From positions 62,001 through 126,000 of the forward strand of contig NZ_RKME01000002.1 of the NCBI RefSeq assembly GCF_003797825.1: 64,000 bases of DNA, given 5' to 3'. The first letter of the stretch is position 1. Each line of letters starts with the position of its first letter. The notes below the pieces were generated by a model. That model was not told the origin of the DNA. It saw nothing but the letters and a program-made list of their open reading frames with translations, and ran no database searches. Below are positions 8,573 through 18,065 of this stretch, in pieces. A program made the position numbers and the translations under genes. This stretch comes from Gordonia sp. OPL2 (GTDB taxonomy: Bacteria > Actinomycetota > Actinomycetes > Mycobacteriales > Mycobacteriaceae).

Positions 8573-10036
8573 ATGACAGAATCACGGTTGTCGGTCCGAA
8601 ACCTCCCCTCCCCCAGGCATTCACAGACCGCCACGATGCGACGCCTTGTCGCGTGTGTCGTCGTCGCGGGTGCGGCAGCCGCCGCTGCCGCCACCCCGGC
8701 GACCGCCGGCGCGGACCCGACCGACGCGAGCGTCGGCCGTAGCTTCAACCTGTTCATCCCCGGGACGTGGGAGACCGACTCGTCGGCGAATCCCTTCCGC
8801 GCCCTCGGTGCCCTGAAGCCCATCGCCGACCGCATCCGACGGGATCACGGTTCGGCGGCGACCATCTACTTCCTCCCGTATGTCGCGCGCGCCTTCGACA
8901 ACGGCGAGAGCTACGGGGCGAGCAAGGCAACCGCCCTCGACAACGCGGCCCGGGTCCTCCGGGATTACGCGGAGCGCTTCCCCGATGCGAAGTTCACGAT
9001 CTCCGGCTACAGCCAGGGTGCCGATGCGGCCGGCGACCTCGCAGCCGCCATCGGCAATCAGCTCGGCCCGATCGCCGCCGACAGGGTGGTCGGTGTCGCC
9101 CTGCTCGCCGATCCGCGTGCCGGGACGTCGGGTGAGACGGTCATCGGTCCCGCGGCCGACGGTGTCGGGATCGCCGATCCACGCCCCCTGGGCATGGGCA
9201 CTCTCCTCGGCAAGGTCTCGTCCATCTGTGCCACCGACGATCTGTACTGCTCGATCGACAAGGACCGCAATCCGTTCCTCGGCAAGCTGGGCACTGCGTT
9301 GAGCAAGACGCCGGAACAAGCGATCGGGGCGGTGCGGGAGGCCGCGAACGCGGTGTCGATCCTCACGTCCATCCCGTTCCCTCGCATCATCGACGGGTTC
9401 GCCTCTCTGCCCACGCTGCTGGCTGCCGGGGATCTCGCTCGCGCACACACGGTGTCCTCCACCGTGAATGCCGACCTGCGCCCGCTGGTCACGCTTGCGG
9501 CTTCCGTCGACTTCACCGAGGTCTCCGCGACCCTCGCCCTCATCCCGGACACGACCGGGCTGATGAGAACGCTGTCGCTGCTGGCCGCTGCACTCGCACA
9601 CGTCGACATCGAGCGCGCCGCCGATCTCGTGGGGAAGATCCAGGAACTCACCTGGACCGCCGCCGGATCGGTCGCGGTGCACGCTGGGGCGAAGACCTTG
9701 CCCACGACGACCACCACACCCGCCGAGCTCACCGAGATCGGACGCGAACTCGCCTCGATGAGCACAGGTCTCGTGACCGCGACGGCGCGGACCGGGAACG
9801 GCATCGACATCGTGGCCCCCGACGTGGCGGGACTCGCGACGAGCGCCACCTCGATCATGGCGAGATACGCCATCACCGACCCGCGGACGATCGTCACCGA
9901 CGGCCTCCGCGCCGCCCAGTTCTACAAGTCCGAGAGTCACGTCCGATACGGCTCGCTCATCGTCGACGACCAGGGCCGCAGCGCGCTCGACTGGCTGGGC
10001 GACTGGCTGTCCACAGCCATCTCACGCACCGGCTGA
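8573..10036 (+). CDS. Secreted cutinase-family (alpha/beta) hydrolase with long helical insertion
   Basis: A 487-aa exported protein. After a 22-residue lead, MRRLVACVVVAGAA is a typical signal peptide ending near ATAGADP. The nucleophile elbow GYSQGAD places Ser147; a disulfide-like pair Cys219/Cys226 encloses Asp222-Asp223, as in cutinases. The usual His is not found soon after; the best candidate is His456 (SESHVRYG), about 230 residues later, so a helical block of that size seems inserted before the catalytic His. Substrates of the family are esters of fatty acids or envelope lipids. ATG 8573 has GGAAG 5 nt upstream; ATG 8636 is an alternative with no ribosome site. It stands alone. Confidence 0.8.
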   Translation: MTESRLSVRNLPSPRHSQTATMRRLVACVVVAGAAAAAAATPATAGADPTDASVGRSFNLFIPGTWETDSSANPFRALGALKPIADRIRRDHGSAATIYFLPYVARAFDNGESYGASKATALDNAARVLRDYAERFPDAKFTISGYSQGADAAGDLAAAIGNQLGPIAADRVVGVALLADPRAGTSGETVIGPAADGVGIADPRPLGMGTLLGKVSSICATDDLYCSIDKDRNPFLGKLGTALSKTPEQAIGAVREAANAVSILTSIPFPRIIDGFASLPTLLAAGDLARAHTVSSTVNADLRPLVTLAASVDFTEVSATLALIPDTTGLMRTLSLLAAALAHVDIERAADLVGKIQELTWTAAGSVAVHAGAKTLPTTTTTPAELTEIGRELASMSTGLVTATARTGNGIDIVAPDVAGLATSATSIMARYAITDPRTIVTDGLRAAQFYKSESHVRYGSLIVDDQGRSALDWLGDWLSTAISRTG

Positions 10037-10153
10037 CGTGCCCTCCACCGACCGATCGGGTCGCGTTCACAGCTGTCATGACCACGTGACGTGCTCGGCG
10101 CCGGCTCGACAGATCCGCGCAGGCGTCACACGAGGGTTGCCGGACGGTCGTCG

Positions 10154-12085
10154 TCAGCCGGCGTCGACATCCGGATCGACCGCCTGCTCGAGCAGACTGC
10201 GACGATAGGCCTCGAGAGCGACGAGATCGCCGAAGACCGCGTTGTAACCGTCCGGGTCCTCGCCGGGAGCCATGCGACGCAGCCGGGACTTGATGTCCGC
10301 GATCTGGGCACCTACCCAGACCTCCTGCAGACGTGCCAGCACGCTCGAGATGTAGCGCGAGATGTTGTTCTCCGCCACCGGCATCGACTCGACGGCGAGC
10401 TCGGTCACCAGCGGCCCGAGAACCGGATCGTCGACAGCGTTGTGCACGGCATCGACCCATTCCGCACCGCCCATGCCCGTGGACGTGCCACCGAGTGCCG
10501 ACATCGCGGTCCGGATGGCGGCGTAGGCCGACTCGGTGAAGCACTCCACCGGTAGCGAATCGAACACCGTCCCGGCGATCGCCGGATACTGCAGCGCGGC
10601 CTTGAGCGCTTCACGCTGCGGCCACAACCGCGGATCCGCCGGAAGGGGACGCGCGGTCGGCGGCGCGGATGCCGCCTCCGGACGTTGCCGGCGCATCGAC
10701 GTGACGCGCTCCCCGCGCCCGCGGGCAGGTCCCGACGACCCGTTCGTGCGGGCGTGCCGCGCACCTTCCTCGCGCACGCGGCCCAGCACCTGGGCCACGT
10801 CCTCCCAGCCCACCCATCCGGCGAGCTGGCGCGCGTACTCGTCGCGCAGCGCGATGTCCTTGATCCGGGCCACCACCGGCACCGTGTCACGCAACGCGTG
10901 CACGCGGCCCTCGGCGGTGTCGAGGTCGTGGTCGGAGAGCAAGGCCTTGATCGCGAACTCGAACATCGGCACGCGGCGCGCGATCAGATCACGGACCGCT
11001 CCGTCGCCGCTGTCCTGCCGGAGTTCACAGGGATCCATCCCGTCGGGGGCGATCGCCACGAAGGTCTGGCCGGCGATGCTCTGTTCACCCTCGAAAGCCT
11101 TGAGCGCGGCCGCTTTCCCGGCCTCGTCGCCGTCGAACGTGTAGATGACCTCGCCCCGGAAGTACGAGTCGTCCATCATCAGACGCCGCAGTAGCGCGAG
11201 GTGGTCCTCGCCGAAGGCGGTGCCGCAGGACGCGACGGCGGTCGTCACGCCGGCCAGATGCATCGCCATCACATCCGTGTAGCCCTCGACGATCACCACC
11301 TGATGCCCCTTGGCGATGTTCTTCTTCGCGTGATCGAGACCGAACAGCACCTGAGACTTCTTGTACAGCATGGTCTCCGGCGTGTTCATGTACTTGCCGA
11401 GGTTGTCGTCGTCGAACAGCTTGCGCGCGCCGAAGCCGATGATGTCACCGCCGAGGTTGCGGATCGGCCACAGCAGTCGTCGGTGGAAACGATCCATCGG
11501 CCCCTTGCGGCCCTCGCGCGAGAGCCCGGCCGCCTCGAGCTCGCTGAACTCGAAGCCCTGCGACAGGAGCGCCTTTGTCATCGTGTCCCAGCCGGCCGGG
11601 GCATAACCACATCCGAAAGTGACCGCTGTCGTGGAATCGAAGTTCCGCTCGGTCAGGTAGTCGCGGGCCTTCTGCGCCTCGGGCGACTGCAACTGCTGCG
11701 CATAGAACTTCTGTGCGGCCGCATTCGCCGCGACGAGCCGTGCTCGGGTGCCGCGATCACGGACGATCGCGGTGCCGCCGCCCTCGTAGTGGATCTGGTA
11801 GCCGATCCGGTCGGCGAGCTGCTGCACGGCCTCGACGAAGCTGATGTGTTCCTGCTTCTGCAGGAAGCTGTAGACGTCGCCGCCCTCACCGCAGCCGAAG
11901 CAGTGGAAGTGACCGTGATTCGGGCGGACGTGGAACGACGGCGACTTCTCGTCGTGGAAGGGGCACAGCCCCTTGAGACTGTCGGCGCCCGCCCGACGCA
12001 ACGCGACGTAGTCGCCGACGATCTCCTCGATCCGAGTCTGCTCACGGATTGCCGTGATGTCGCGATCGGGGATTCGGCCTGGCAC
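10154..12085 (-). CDS. dnaG: DNA primase DnaG
   Basis: Synthesises RNA primers at the replication fork. The 643-aa product has an N-terminal CHC2 zinc-binding domain (CPFHDEKSPSF, then HCFGCGEGG), a TOPRIM core with VIVEGYTDVMAM and TFDGDEAGK as the acidic metal-binding motifs, and a C-terminal helicase-binding region. The start is placed at GTG 12085 (VPGRIPDRDI), matching the beginning of mycobacterial primases; a GTG at 12106 is also open. The dgt gene lies 52 nt upstream on the same strand, as in M. tuberculosis. Length and motifs are complete. Confidence 0.97.
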   Translation of the reverse strand: MPGRIPDRDITAIREQTRIEEIVGDYVALRRAGADSLKGLCPFHDEKSPSFHVRPNHGHFHCFGCGEGGDVYSFLQKQEHISFVEAVQQLADRIGYQIHYEGGGTAIVRDRGTRARLVAANAAAQKFYAQQLQSPEAQKARDYLTERNFDSTTAVTFGCGYAPAGWDTMTKALLSQGFEFSELEAAGLSREGRKGPMDRFHRRLLWPIRNLGGDIIGFGARKLFDDDNLGKYMNTPETMLYKKSQVLFGLDHAKKNIAKGHQVVIVEGYTDVMAMHLAGVTTAVASCGTAFGEDHLALLRRLMMDDSYFRGEVIYTFDGDEAGKAAALKAFEGEQSIAGQTFVAIAPDGMDPCELRQDSGDGAVRDLIARRVPMFEFAIKALLSDHDLDTAEGRVHALRDTVPVVARIKDIALRDEYARQLAGWVGWEDVAQVLGRVREEGARHARTNGSSGPARGRGERVTSMRRQRPEAASAPPTARPLPADPRLWPQREALKAALQYPAIAGTVFDSLPVECFTESAYAAIRTAMSALGGTSTGMGGAEWVDAVHNAVDDPVLGPLVTELAVESMPVAENNISRYISSVLARLQEVWVGAQIADIKSRLRRMAPGEDPDGYNAVFGDLVALEAYRRSLLEQAVDPDVDAG

Positions 12086-12137
12086 GCGGACCAGTGTAGT
12101 GATCACCGGGTGTGTGCCGGCACAGCACGTCCGCGGC

Positions 12138-13439
12138 TCACCCCAGGTGCGCCTGAGCTCCCGAGTTCTGCCGATCGGTGCGTTCGAGTCGTCCCTCGGT
12201 CATCGAGGCGATCTGGTCGACGATCACCCGTAGGCGCGCGTCGTCGTCGGCCGCTTCCTGCCACAGCGGCACGAAGATGGGGTCGAGTCCACCTGGCGCC
12301 GCAGCAGTCAGCCAGACCGCGACGCGATGGATCCGCTCGCGCTGACGGTGCTGGGTCGCCTTGTGCCGCTCGTTGGAGAAGATGAACCGCAGCGCCAGGG
12401 TCTTGAGGATCGCGACCTCGGCCGCCACGAGGGGGGACACGGTCAGCTCCGCGTCGTAGCGGGCCACCGGGCGATCGCCGACGACGGCGCGCGTCCCGGT
12501 GATCGCGGCCGACGCGAACCGGCCGATCAGCTCGCTCGTCAGGCGCTTGAGCGCGACCGCGCTGTCCAGGCTGCCGTCGTATCCGCCGGCCGCGTTGACG
12601 ATGTCCATCTGCGAAAGCCGTTGGGCGGCATCGATCAGTGCGCCCGCCTCGAGTCCGTCGAACTCTCGGACGCCGATATCCGCCAGGGCACGCTGATCGG
12701 CGGGATCACCCAGGGTGCGCAGATCGATGCGGTCGGCGATCACGCCGTCCTCCAGGTCATGCACCGAATAGGCGACGTCGTCGGACCAGTCCATGACCTG
12801 GGCCTCGAGGCACCGCTGTGTGCCCGGCGCATCCCGACGAATCCACGCGAGTGCCCCGGCGTCGTCGTCGTAGGCGCCGAACTTGGTGCCCGGACCCGAG
12901 CGCGTCCACGGGTACTTCAGGGTGGCGTCCAGCGACGCACGCGTGAGGTTCAGACCTGCACTGCGACCTGCCGCATCGAGGAGCTTGGGCTCGAGCCGGG
13001 TCAGGATGCGCAGGTTCTGGGCGTTGCCCTCGAACCCGCCGATGTCGGTGGCGACCTCGTCGAGGGCCCGCTCACCGTTGTGCCCATAGGGCGGATGGCC
13101 GATGTCGTGGGCCAGACCCGCGAGTTCCACCAGATCGGGTTCGCAACCGAGTCCGATCGCGATTCCGCGACCGATCTGACCCACCTCGAGCGAATGGGTC
13201 AATCGGGTACGCGGGGTGTCACCCTCGCGTGGACCGACGACCTGGGTCTTGTCGGCCAGACGACGCAGCGCCGCCGAATGCAGGACGCGCGCGCGATCGC
13301 GGGCGAAATCGCTGCGATGGTCGGTACGGGTACCGGGCAGGCTCGCCACCTTGGGCGCCTCCGGCACGATCCGCTCGACGGCCTCGTCGCGATAGTCGGC
13401 CGTCGGCGGGATGGCGGGAGCACCTGTGGTGCTAGTCAA
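12138..13439 (-). CDS. dgt: Deoxyguanosinetriphosphate triphosphohydrolase-like protein
   Basis: HD-superfamily dNTPase that cleaves dNTPs to deoxynucleosides and triphosphate. Metal ligands are visible in [10 protein letters not shown] (His) and [14 protein letters not shown] (HD plus second His), with a downstream Asp in [13 protein letters not shown]. The length is 433 aa from TTG 13439, typical for the actinobacterial family. This start overlaps the stop of the cold-shock gene by 8 nt, and the in-frame region upstream lies within that gene. A GTG further inside is possible. It is co-oriented with dnaG, so they probably share a transcript. Confidence 0.92.
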   Translation of the reverse strand: MTSTTGAPAIPPTADYRDEAVERIVPEAPKVASLPGTRTDHRSDFARDRARVLHSAALRRLADKTQVVGPREGDTPRTRLTHSLEVGQIGRGIAIGLGCEPDLVELAGLAHDIGHPPYGHNGERALDEVATDIGGFEGNAQNLRILTRLEPKLLDAAGRSAGLNLTRASLDATLKYPWTRSGPGTKFGAYDDDAGALAWIRRDAPGTQRCLEAQVMDWSDDVAYSVHDLEDGVIADRIDLRTLGDPADQRALADIGVREFDGLEAGALIDAAQRLSQMDIVNAAGGYDGSLDSAVALKRLTSELIGRFASAAITGTRAVVGDRPVARYDAELTVSPLVAAEVAILKTLALRFIFSNERHKATQHRQRERIHRVAVWLTAAAPGGLDPIFVPLWQEAADDDARLRVIVDQIASMTEGRLERTDRQNSGAQAHLG

Positions 13440-13911
13440 GCACCCATCCCCGGCCGACCGCGAAGTCGGTGACACGCTGCCGGATCGCGATGATCTGGGC
13501 TGCCGTCAGGTCGTCGGCGGAATCGAGGAGCAGCTCGGTGAGCTCTTCGGTGAACGACGCCGCGTCGAGCGACCCGCCGCCGCGCGGGCGCCGGGGCCGA
13601 TCGCGATCACGGTCCCGATCGTGCGAGCGACCGTGGTCATGATTGTCACGCCGGTGCCCGCGGAACCCACCACCGGACTCGTCGGCCGGCGCGGCCTCGG
13701 TGACCGCGACGTTGACCGCCTTGGTCCCCCGGTCGGTCTCCTCGATGTCGAACTCGACCTTGGCACCCGGCTTGAGCGCGTTCTCGTCGATGTCGATGTC
13801 GTTGATGTGCAGGAACACATCGGCCCCGCCCGCTTCCGGTGCGAGGAACCCGAATCCCCGATTCGCGTCGTAATGGACGACCTTGCCGCTGACGGACACT
13901 GCTGCACTCAC
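13432..13911 (-). CDS. Cold-shock domain protein with long C-terminal extension
   Basis: An S1-like nucleic-acid chaperone domain fills the first 70 residues ([18 protein letters not shown], then DVFLHIND as the two RNA-binding motifs). A hydrophilic linker of alternating Arg, Asp and His (about 80-120) and a predicted helical C-terminal segment of some 45 residues ([20 protein letters not shown]) follow, giving 159 aa instead of the usual 67-70. GTG 13911 is preferred; 13920 (GGGAGG upstream) and 13899 are also possible. The stop overlaps the dgt start, so the two are translationally linked. Confidence 0.85.
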   Translation of the reverse strand: MSAAVSVSGKVVHYDANRGFGFLAPEAGGADVFLHINDIDIDENALKPGAKVEFDIEETDRGTKAVNVAVTEAAPADESGGGFRGHRRDNHDHGRSHDRDRDRDRPRRPRGGGSLDAASFTEELTELLLDSADDLTAAQIIAIRQRVTDFAVGRGWVLD

Positions 13912-14010
13912 TCTCCTCACCGCTCCCTCCCGGACCCCATGCCCGGGCGCGCGGCAACTCCACACTCAACTATGACAGATATCCGCAGGTCCGCACCCTT
14001 CGTGACGCAC

Positions 14011-14104
14011 GCTCCTCCGTCGCGGGCTCCTCAGGGACCTGGGCGAAGCCACTCGCTCCTCCGTCGCGGGCTCCTCAGGGACCTGGGCGAAGCCACTCGC
14101 TCCC
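14011..14104. repeat. Tandem 44-bp repeat, two full copies
   Basis: The unit starting GCTCCTCCGTCGCGGGCTCC occupies 14011-14054 and 14055-14098 without visible mismatch, and a third copy starts with GCTCC before diverging into CCTGAGGTGCGAGCGCAGCG, a sequence related to the repeats at 18066-18200. It lies between the cold-shock gene promoter region and the glyS stop. Confidence 0.85.
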
Positions 14105-14135
14105 TGAGGTGCGAGCGCAGCGAGCCGCGAAGGGG

Positions 14136-15524
14136 TCAGGCACCCAGGAGCTTGCCACCCAGATACTCGACGACCTTGTCGAGGGCCACCCGCTCCTGGC
14201 TCATCGTGTCGCGCTCACGGACGGTGACCGCCTGGTCGTCGAGGGTGTCGAAGTCGACGGTCACGCAGAACGGTGTGCCGATCTCGTCCTGTCGGCGGTA
14301 GCGCTTGCCGATGCCCTGAGCGTCGTCGAAGTCCACGTTCCAGTGCTTGCGCAGTTCCGCCGCGAGATCCTTCGCCTTGGGCGAGAGCTTCTCGTTGCGC
14401 GACAACGGGAGCACCGCGGCCTTGACCGGCGCGAGGCGGCGGTCAAGGCGCAGGACCGTGCGGGTGTCGGTGCCGCCCTTGGCATTCGGCACTTCTTCCT
14501 CGGTGTAGGCGTCGCAGAGGAAGGCCATCAGGGACCGCGTCAGTCCCGCTGCTGGTTCGATGACGTACGGCGTGTAGCGCTCGCCGGAGGCCTGGTCGAA
14601 GAACGAGAGATCCTCGCCGGAGTGCTTGCTGTGGGTCGACAGATCGAAGTCGGTCCGGTTCGCGACACCCTCGAGTTCACCCCACGGGTTGCCGGAGAAA
14701 CCGAACTTGTACTCCACGTCGACGGTGCGCTTCGAGTAGTGCGACAGCTTCTCCTGCGCATGCTCGTAGAGGCGCAGGTTCTCCGGATCGATGCCCAGGT
14801 CGACGTACCAGTCGAACCGCTGATCGATCCAGTACTGGTGCCATTCCTCGTCCTCGCCGGGCTTGACGAAGAACTCCATCTCCATCTGCTCGAACTCACG
14901 AGTACGGAAGATGAAATTGCCCGGCGTGATCTCGTTGCGGAAGCTCTTGCCGATCTGGGCGATGCCGAACGGCGGCTTCTTGCGGGCGGTGGTCATCACG
15001 TTCTTGAAGTTCACGAAGATGCCCTGCGCGGTCTCCGGCCGGAGGTAGTGCAGACCCTCTTCGTCGTCGACAGGTCCGAGGAAGGTCTTCAGCAGACCGC
15101 TGAACGCCCTCGGCTCGGTCCACTTGCCCGGCTGCCCCGTCTCCGGGTCGTTGATGTCGGCGAGACCGTTGGCCGGCGGATGACCGTGCTTGATCTCGTA
15201 CGCCTCGATCAAGTGATCCGCACGGTAACGCTTGTGCGTGTGCAGCGACTCGACGAGCGGATCGGTGAACACCTCGACGTGCCCGGAGGCCTCCCACACG
15301 CGACGCGGCAGGATGACCGACGAGTCGAGTCCGACGATGTCGTCGCGGCTGGTGACCATCGATCGCCACCACTGACGCTTGATGTTCTCCTTGACCTCGA
15401 CACCGAGCGGACCGTAGTCCCACGCAGACCTCGTGCCGCCGTAGATCTCTCCGCTCGGGAACACCAGACCTCGACGCTTGGCGAGATTGACGACGGCTTC
15501 GACGCGGTTGGACTGGGCGGCCAC
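14136..15524 (-). CDS. glyS: Glycyl-tRNA synthetase (single-chain, dimer type)
   Basis: Charges tRNA-Gly. The 462-aa class II synthetase opens with [16 protein letters not shown] and [11 protein letters not shown]. Class II motif 2 is in [20 protein letters not shown], motif 3 in the [13 protein letters not shown] region, and the anticodon-binding domain spans the last 100 residues. GTG 15524 follows GGAGATC and gives a length matching mycobacterial GlyS; the in-frame stretch upstream to 15614 looks non-coding. It is monocistronic on the minus strand, with repeats directly after its stop. Confidence 0.97.
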   Translation of the reverse strand: MAAQSNRVEAVVNLAKRRGLVFPSGEIYGGTRSAWDYGPLGVEVKENIKRQWWRSMVTSRDDIVGLDSSVILPRRVWEASGHVEVFTDPLVESLHTHKRYRADHLIEAYEIKHGHPPANGLADINDPETGQPGKWTEPRAFSGLLKTFLGPVDDEEGLHYLRPETAQGIFVNFKNVMTTARKKPPFGIAQIGKSFRNEITPGNFIFRTREFEQMEMEFFVKPGEDEEWHQYWIDQRFDWYVDLGIDPENLRLYEHAQEKLSHYSKRTVDVEYKFGFSGNPWGELEGVANRTDFDLSTHSKHSGEDLSFFDQASGERYTPYVIEPAAGLTRSLMAFLCDAYTEEEVPNAKGGTDTRTVLRLDRRLAPVKAAVLPLSRNEKLSPKAKDLAAELRKHWNVDFDDAQGIGKRYRRQDEIGTPFCVTVDFDTLDDQAVTVRERDTMSQERVALDKVVEYLGGKLLGA

Positions 15525-15726
15525 GGTTAACTGATCTCCAACGAGTAGGCGGGCAGGTCTGGTTCGACGTCGACGGTGTCGTCGGCGGACGATCGCCACC
15601 TGACGACACGGCAACCCCTACAGGGTAGCCGCCGCACCGCGCGTCGACGGAATCGCAGCCGACCACACCCCGGCACCCGCCCCGACATCGCGCCGTTCTG
15701 TTCCGGCGCCCGCCTACCCTGGTGCC

Positions 15727-17208
15727 GTGATGCGGGTGAAGGTGAGCAGTCGGTCCGGGAGGAACTCGTTGCGCCTCCTCGCTCTCGGGGTGGTGGTCAC
15801 CGCTGCGGCGGCATGCGGCGGGCAAGGCGGAGAGACCCCCGGCGGATCGTCGTCTCCGAGCTCCTCGGCACCGTCGTCGGCGGTCGGGACCGTCACCGAC
15901 CTGAGTCCGGACTCCCTGGCGTCGGCGGTGACCGGCGCGGCGGTGACCGGCCACATCCGCGCACTGCAGTCGATCGCCGATGCCCACGGAGGCAATCGGG
16001 CCGCCGGGACCCCCGGCTACGACGCCTCGGTCGATCACGTCGCGCAGGTGCTGCGTGGCGCCGGTTTCGACGTGACCACTCCCGGCTTCGACTATCCGCG
16101 TTTCGATGCCGGGACGACGTCGCTGACCGCCGGGGGCGCCGATGTGCGCGCGACCGCTCTGCAGTACACCAGGGGCACCGACGGGAAACCGGTGACCGGA
16201 TCTCCAGTGACCGTCGAAGGGGTCGGATGTGCTCCCGGTGACTACCCCGCCGACAGCCGCGGCACGGTGGTCGTCGTCGGGCGCGGCGAGTGCACCTTCA
16301 CCCGGAAGGCCACGCTGGCCGCCGTTGCCGGTGCCGTCGGGATGGTGGTCGTGAACTCCTCGGACGAGCCGCTCGTCGGCGCCACACTCGGAGCGGACAA
16401 CACCACCTCGATCCCCGTCGTCGGGGTCGACCGCGTCGCCGGCGACCGGGTGCGGAACGCTCCGTCGGTCACCCTGTCGACGACCGCACGGACGACGACC
16501 GTCGCGTCCCGCTCGGTGATCGCCCAGACACGGACGGGTGCGCGCGATGACGTCGTCATGGCCGGCGCCCATCTCGACAGCGTTGACGCCGGTCCCGGCA
16601 TCAACGACAACGCCACCGGTGCGGCCGCGGTTCTCGAGACGGCACTGCGGATGGGTTCGACGCCGTCGGCGCCTCGTGGCGTGCGTTTCGCCTTCTGGGG
16701 TGCAGAAGAGGAGGGACTGATCGGGTCCGGCCGCTATGTCGAGTCGCTCGACGAGCGCGCCCGCGAGTCGGTCTCGGCGTATCTGAACTTCGACATGCTC
16801 GGCTCGCCGAATGCGGGATTCTTCGTGCTCGACGGCGATGACTCGGATCGGCGCGGTGCCGGTCCCGGGCCGTCGGGTTCGGATCGGATCGAGGCCGTGT
16901 TCAGCCGCTTCTACGAGGGCAGGCGGATTCCGACCGCGCCCGCGGATCTCGTCGGGCGGTCGGACTACGCGCCGTTCGCCGAGGCCGGGATCCCGATCGG
17001 GGGCACCGAGACCGGCGCCGAGCAGGAGAAGTCCGCGGAACAAGCGCGGAAGTGGGGTGGCCGGGCGGGTACACCGTTCGATCCGAACTATCACAGCGCC
17101 CGCGACACCGTCGACAACGTGAACGCCGACGCGCTGGCGATCTCGTCATCGGCCGTCGGCTACGCGGTGGCCACGTGTGCGCTCTCGTCTGGCCCCGAGG
17201 TCTGCTGA
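15727..17208 (+). CDS. M28-family aminopeptidase, lipoprotein
   Basis: A 493-aa membrane-anchored zinc peptidase. The signal peptide ends in a lipobox TAAAAC (Cys30). Residues about 150-240 form a PA-type lid domain, and the catalytic part carries the two-zinc ligands: AGAHLDSV (His), GINDNATG (Asp), GAEEEGL (catalytic Glu/Glu ligand), NFDMLGSP (Asp) and PNYHSARD (His). It resembles LpqL-like lipoproteins of mycobacteria and should trim N-terminal residues from peptides outside the membrane. TACCCT at 15714-15719, 7 nt before GTG 15727, suggests a leaderless start; ATG 15730 is next to it. Confidence 0.88.
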   Translation: MMRVKVSSRSGRNSLRLLALGVVVTAAAACGGQGGETPGGSSSPSSSAPSSAVGTVTDLSPDSLASAVTGAAVTGHIRALQSIADAHGGNRAAGTPGYDASVDHVAQVLRGAGFDVTTPGFDYPRFDAGTTSLTAGGADVRATALQYTRGTDGKPVTGSPVTVEGVGCAPGDYPADSRGTVVVVGRGECTFTRKATLAAVAGAVGMVVVNSSDEPLVGATLGADNTTSIPVVGVDRVAGDRVRNAPSVTLSTTARTTTVASRSVIAQTRTGARDDVVMAGAHLDSVDAGPGINDNATGAAAVLETALRMGSTPSAPRGVRFAFWGAEEEGLIGSGRYVESLDERARESVSAYLNFDMLGSPNAGFFVLDGDDSDRRGAGPGPSGSDRIEAVFSRFYEGRRIPTAPADLVGRSDYAPFAEAGIPIGGTETGAEQEKSAEQARKWGGRAGTPFDPNYHSARDTVDNVNADALAISSSAVGYAVATCALSSGPEVC

Positions 17209-17247
17209 TCGCCGCGCCGATGGGTGCCCATGTCTGGGTGAGGTCAA

Positions 17248-17270
17248 ATGAAAACGACTTCCTTTAGTAT
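17248..17270 (+). promoter_or_regulatory. Promoter and possible metal-repressor site of arsR-zur
   Basis: TAGTAT at 17265-17270 fits the actinobacterial -10 and lies 7 nt before ATG 17278. Immediately upstream, ATGAAAACGACTTCCTTT is an imperfect dyad reminiscent of the AT-rich Zur/SmtB-type operators (TGAAAA ... TTTCA). The match is loose (about half of the arm positions). Confidence 0.5.
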
Positions 17271-17277
17271 GGAGGCG

Positions 17278-17652
17278 ATGAAGTCGTCAGATCGTGATTG
17301 CGCAGCCACCGGCCCGGACCCCGTCGCCGGTGCGGCGGACTGTGAGGCGGCCAGTGATCTGTTGCGCGCACTCGCCTCACCGACCCGGGTCGCGATCGTG
17401 CTCCTCCTGCGCACACGTCCGCAGTGCGTACACGAGATGGTCGGTTCACTGTCGCTCAGTCAGCCGCTGGTCAGTCAGCATCTGCGCGTGCTGAAGGACG
17501 CCGGAGTCGTGCGGGGCAACCGCAACGGCCGGGAGATCATGTACGAACTCGTCGACGAGCACCTCGCGCACATCGTCACCGACGCCCTCGTGCACGCCAT
17601 GGAGGAGCCGCTCGATTCCGGCACCGCCGACGACCGGGCGGTGTCGTCGTGA
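17278..17652 (+). CDS. ArsR/SmtB family metal-sensing repressor
   Basis: A 124-aa winged-helix regulator: HTH in CVHEMVGSLSLSQPLVSQHLRVLKDAG and wing GNRNGREIMYEL, ending with a His-containing helix DEHLAHIVTDALVHAM, where SmtB-type alpha5 zinc ligands (Asp/His pairs) lie. In M. tuberculosis the same position holds the zinc-responsive Rv2358 before furB/zur. ATG 17278 is chosen because it follows a -10 box by 7 nt (leaderless); the upstream in-frame ATGs at 17248 and 17269 fall within the promoter. Its stop overlaps the zur start (GTGA), so both are made together. Confidence 0.9.
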   Translation: MKSSDRDCAATGPDPVAGAADCEAASDLLRALASPTRVAIVLLLRTRPQCVHEMVGSLSLSQPLVSQHLRVLKDAGVVRGNRNGREIMYELVDEHLAHIVTDALVHAMEEPLDSGTADDRAVSS

Positions 17653-18065
17653 CCACGCAACCGGACCGTCCGGTGACCGGTGTGCGCTCGACACGACAGC
17701 GGGCGGCCATCGCCGACGCACTCGCCGCCGGCGACGACTTCGTCTCCGCACAGGAGTTGCACGATCAGCTGAAGGCGCGGGGCGAGTCGATCGGGCTGAC
17801 GACCGTCTACCGGAATCTGCAGGCGCTGAGCCAGGCGGGTCAGATCGACGTGCTGTGGGACGGTTCGGGGGAAACCCGCTACCGCCACTGCTCGTCCGGG
17901 CATCACCATCACCTGGTGTGTCGCCGCTGCGGCACCACGGTCGAGGTGCAGGCCGAACCGGTCGAGAAGTGGGCTGCCGGCGTCGCCGCCGAACACGGTT
18001 TCACCGACATCAACCACACGGTCGAGGTCTTCGGCTACTGCGGCGACTGCGTCACCGCCCCCTGA
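17649..18065 (+). CDS. zur: Fur-family zinc uptake regulator Zur
   Basis: A 138-aa Fur-type repressor, translated from GTG 17649, overlapping the ArsR gene by 4 nt. The winged helix includes STRQRAAIADAL and LTTVYRNLQAL. The metal-binding part has SSGHHHHLVCRRCG (regulatory His cluster and first CxxC) and a second CxxC in YCGDC for the structural zinc. Its pairing with an SmtB-like repressor is the mycobacterial smtB-furB arrangement, which controls zinc uptake and alternative ribosomal proteins. The zur stop codon lies within the first unit of a downstream repeat cluster. Confidence 0.94.
   Translation: MTTQPDRPVTGVRSTRQRAAIADALAAGDDFVSAQELHDQLKARGESIGLTTVYRNLQALSQAGQIDVLWDGSGETRYRHCSSGHHHHLVCRRCGTTVEVQAEPVEKWAAGVAAEHGFTDINHTVEVFGYCGDCVTAP

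Noticed and set aside
12138..13475. dgt start at 13475
   Set aside because: This would place the first 12 codons wholly inside the cold-shock gene; TTG 13439 is the more economical start.
17248..17277. Upstream ATGs of the ArsR gene as true start
   Set aside because: They lie within the inferred operator and -10 box; ATG 17278 fits leaderless spacing.
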